Shown here: in pieces, positions 24,427 to 24,528 of the stretch
Position numbering within the stretch: position 1 is the stretch's first letter
Layout: each line of letters opens with the position of its first letter
Assembly: GCA_937934645.1 (NCBI GenBank)
Contig: CALGYZ010000048.1
Coordinates: 1-24,528 of the forward strand
Reading direction: 5' to 3'
Length of the DNA stretch: 24,528 bases
From: an uncultured Bacillaceae bacterium
Lineage (GTDB): Bacteria; Bacillota; Bacilli; Bacillales; Caldibacillaceae
Notes under the pieces: model-generated
The model's database searches: none
What the model was told of the DNA's origin: nothing
The model's input: the letters and a program-made list of their open reading frames with translations, nothing else
Made by a program: the position numbers and the translations under genes

Positions 24427-24528
24427 GAAGTTGATACAAAAATCTTTGATCATTTCACTTAATAAGCATTTTCTGATTACGGTAATTAAAAAGGATCTCT
24501 GGTTTTGAAATTAAACAAAATTTGTTAC

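Overview
The window looks like chromosomal DNA of a low-GC, endospore-forming Bacillaceae bacterium. The evidence is the gene set (LytS/LytT, CstA, a single-chain LtaS-type lipoteichoic acid synthase, an HrcA/CIRCE-controlled htpG, a YitC-type phosphosulfolactate synthase operon), the strong AGGAGG ribosome binding sites, the frequent TTG and GTG starts, and the many hairpin-plus-T-run terminators. Species cannot be fixed from this alone. No tRNA, rRNA, CRISPR array, phage gene or insertion sequence was seen.

Layout. 1-4560: lytS-lytT two-component system followed by the cstA pyruvate/peptide transporter. A perfect 11-bp inverted repeat lies in front of cstA, and a strong terminator follows it. 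4561-5099: a long intergenic region with a consensus SigA-type promoter and a leader of about 165 nt for the LTA synthase gene (5100-7049). 7190-8920: a GNAT acetyltransferase and a heavily decayed SDR pseudogene. 8921-9568: a YitT-type membrane protein.

9588-13360 is the most interesting block. It is a tightly packed minus-strand operon, read in the order phosphosulfolactate synthase (YitC/ComA type), histidine-phosphatase-superfamily protein, cysH, sat, cysC. Together these could take sulfate to APS, PAPS and sulfite, then add sulfite to PEP to give phosphosulfolactate, and dephosphorylate that to 3-sulfolactate, a sulfonate known from Bacillus spores. No sulfite reductase is present. The phosphatase sits between the synthase and cysH, overlaps both, and is a candidate for the dephosphorylation step normally assigned to ComB. 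A major facilitator transporter gene (13526-14782) diverges from this operon and is followed by a 99-aa unknown protein.

15147-18904: a sirtuin (minus strand), an NRDE/TANGO2-family protein, and htpG. htpG has a near-consensus promoter and a perfect CIRCE operator directly in front of it, unlike Bacillus subtilis htpG. 18905-20080: a degraded stretch with a broken cupin gene, a 49-aa small ORF and a DUF1292-like gene whose 5' end appears frameshifted. 20081-23258: a divergent pair, an AraC-type regulator and a GH2 beta-glucuronidase with a cre-like site in its leader. 23467-24243: two small low-complexity proteins sharing an alternating Val/Asp motif, possibly spore-surface proteins. The last 260 bases hold no gene, only one 10-bp inverted repeat.
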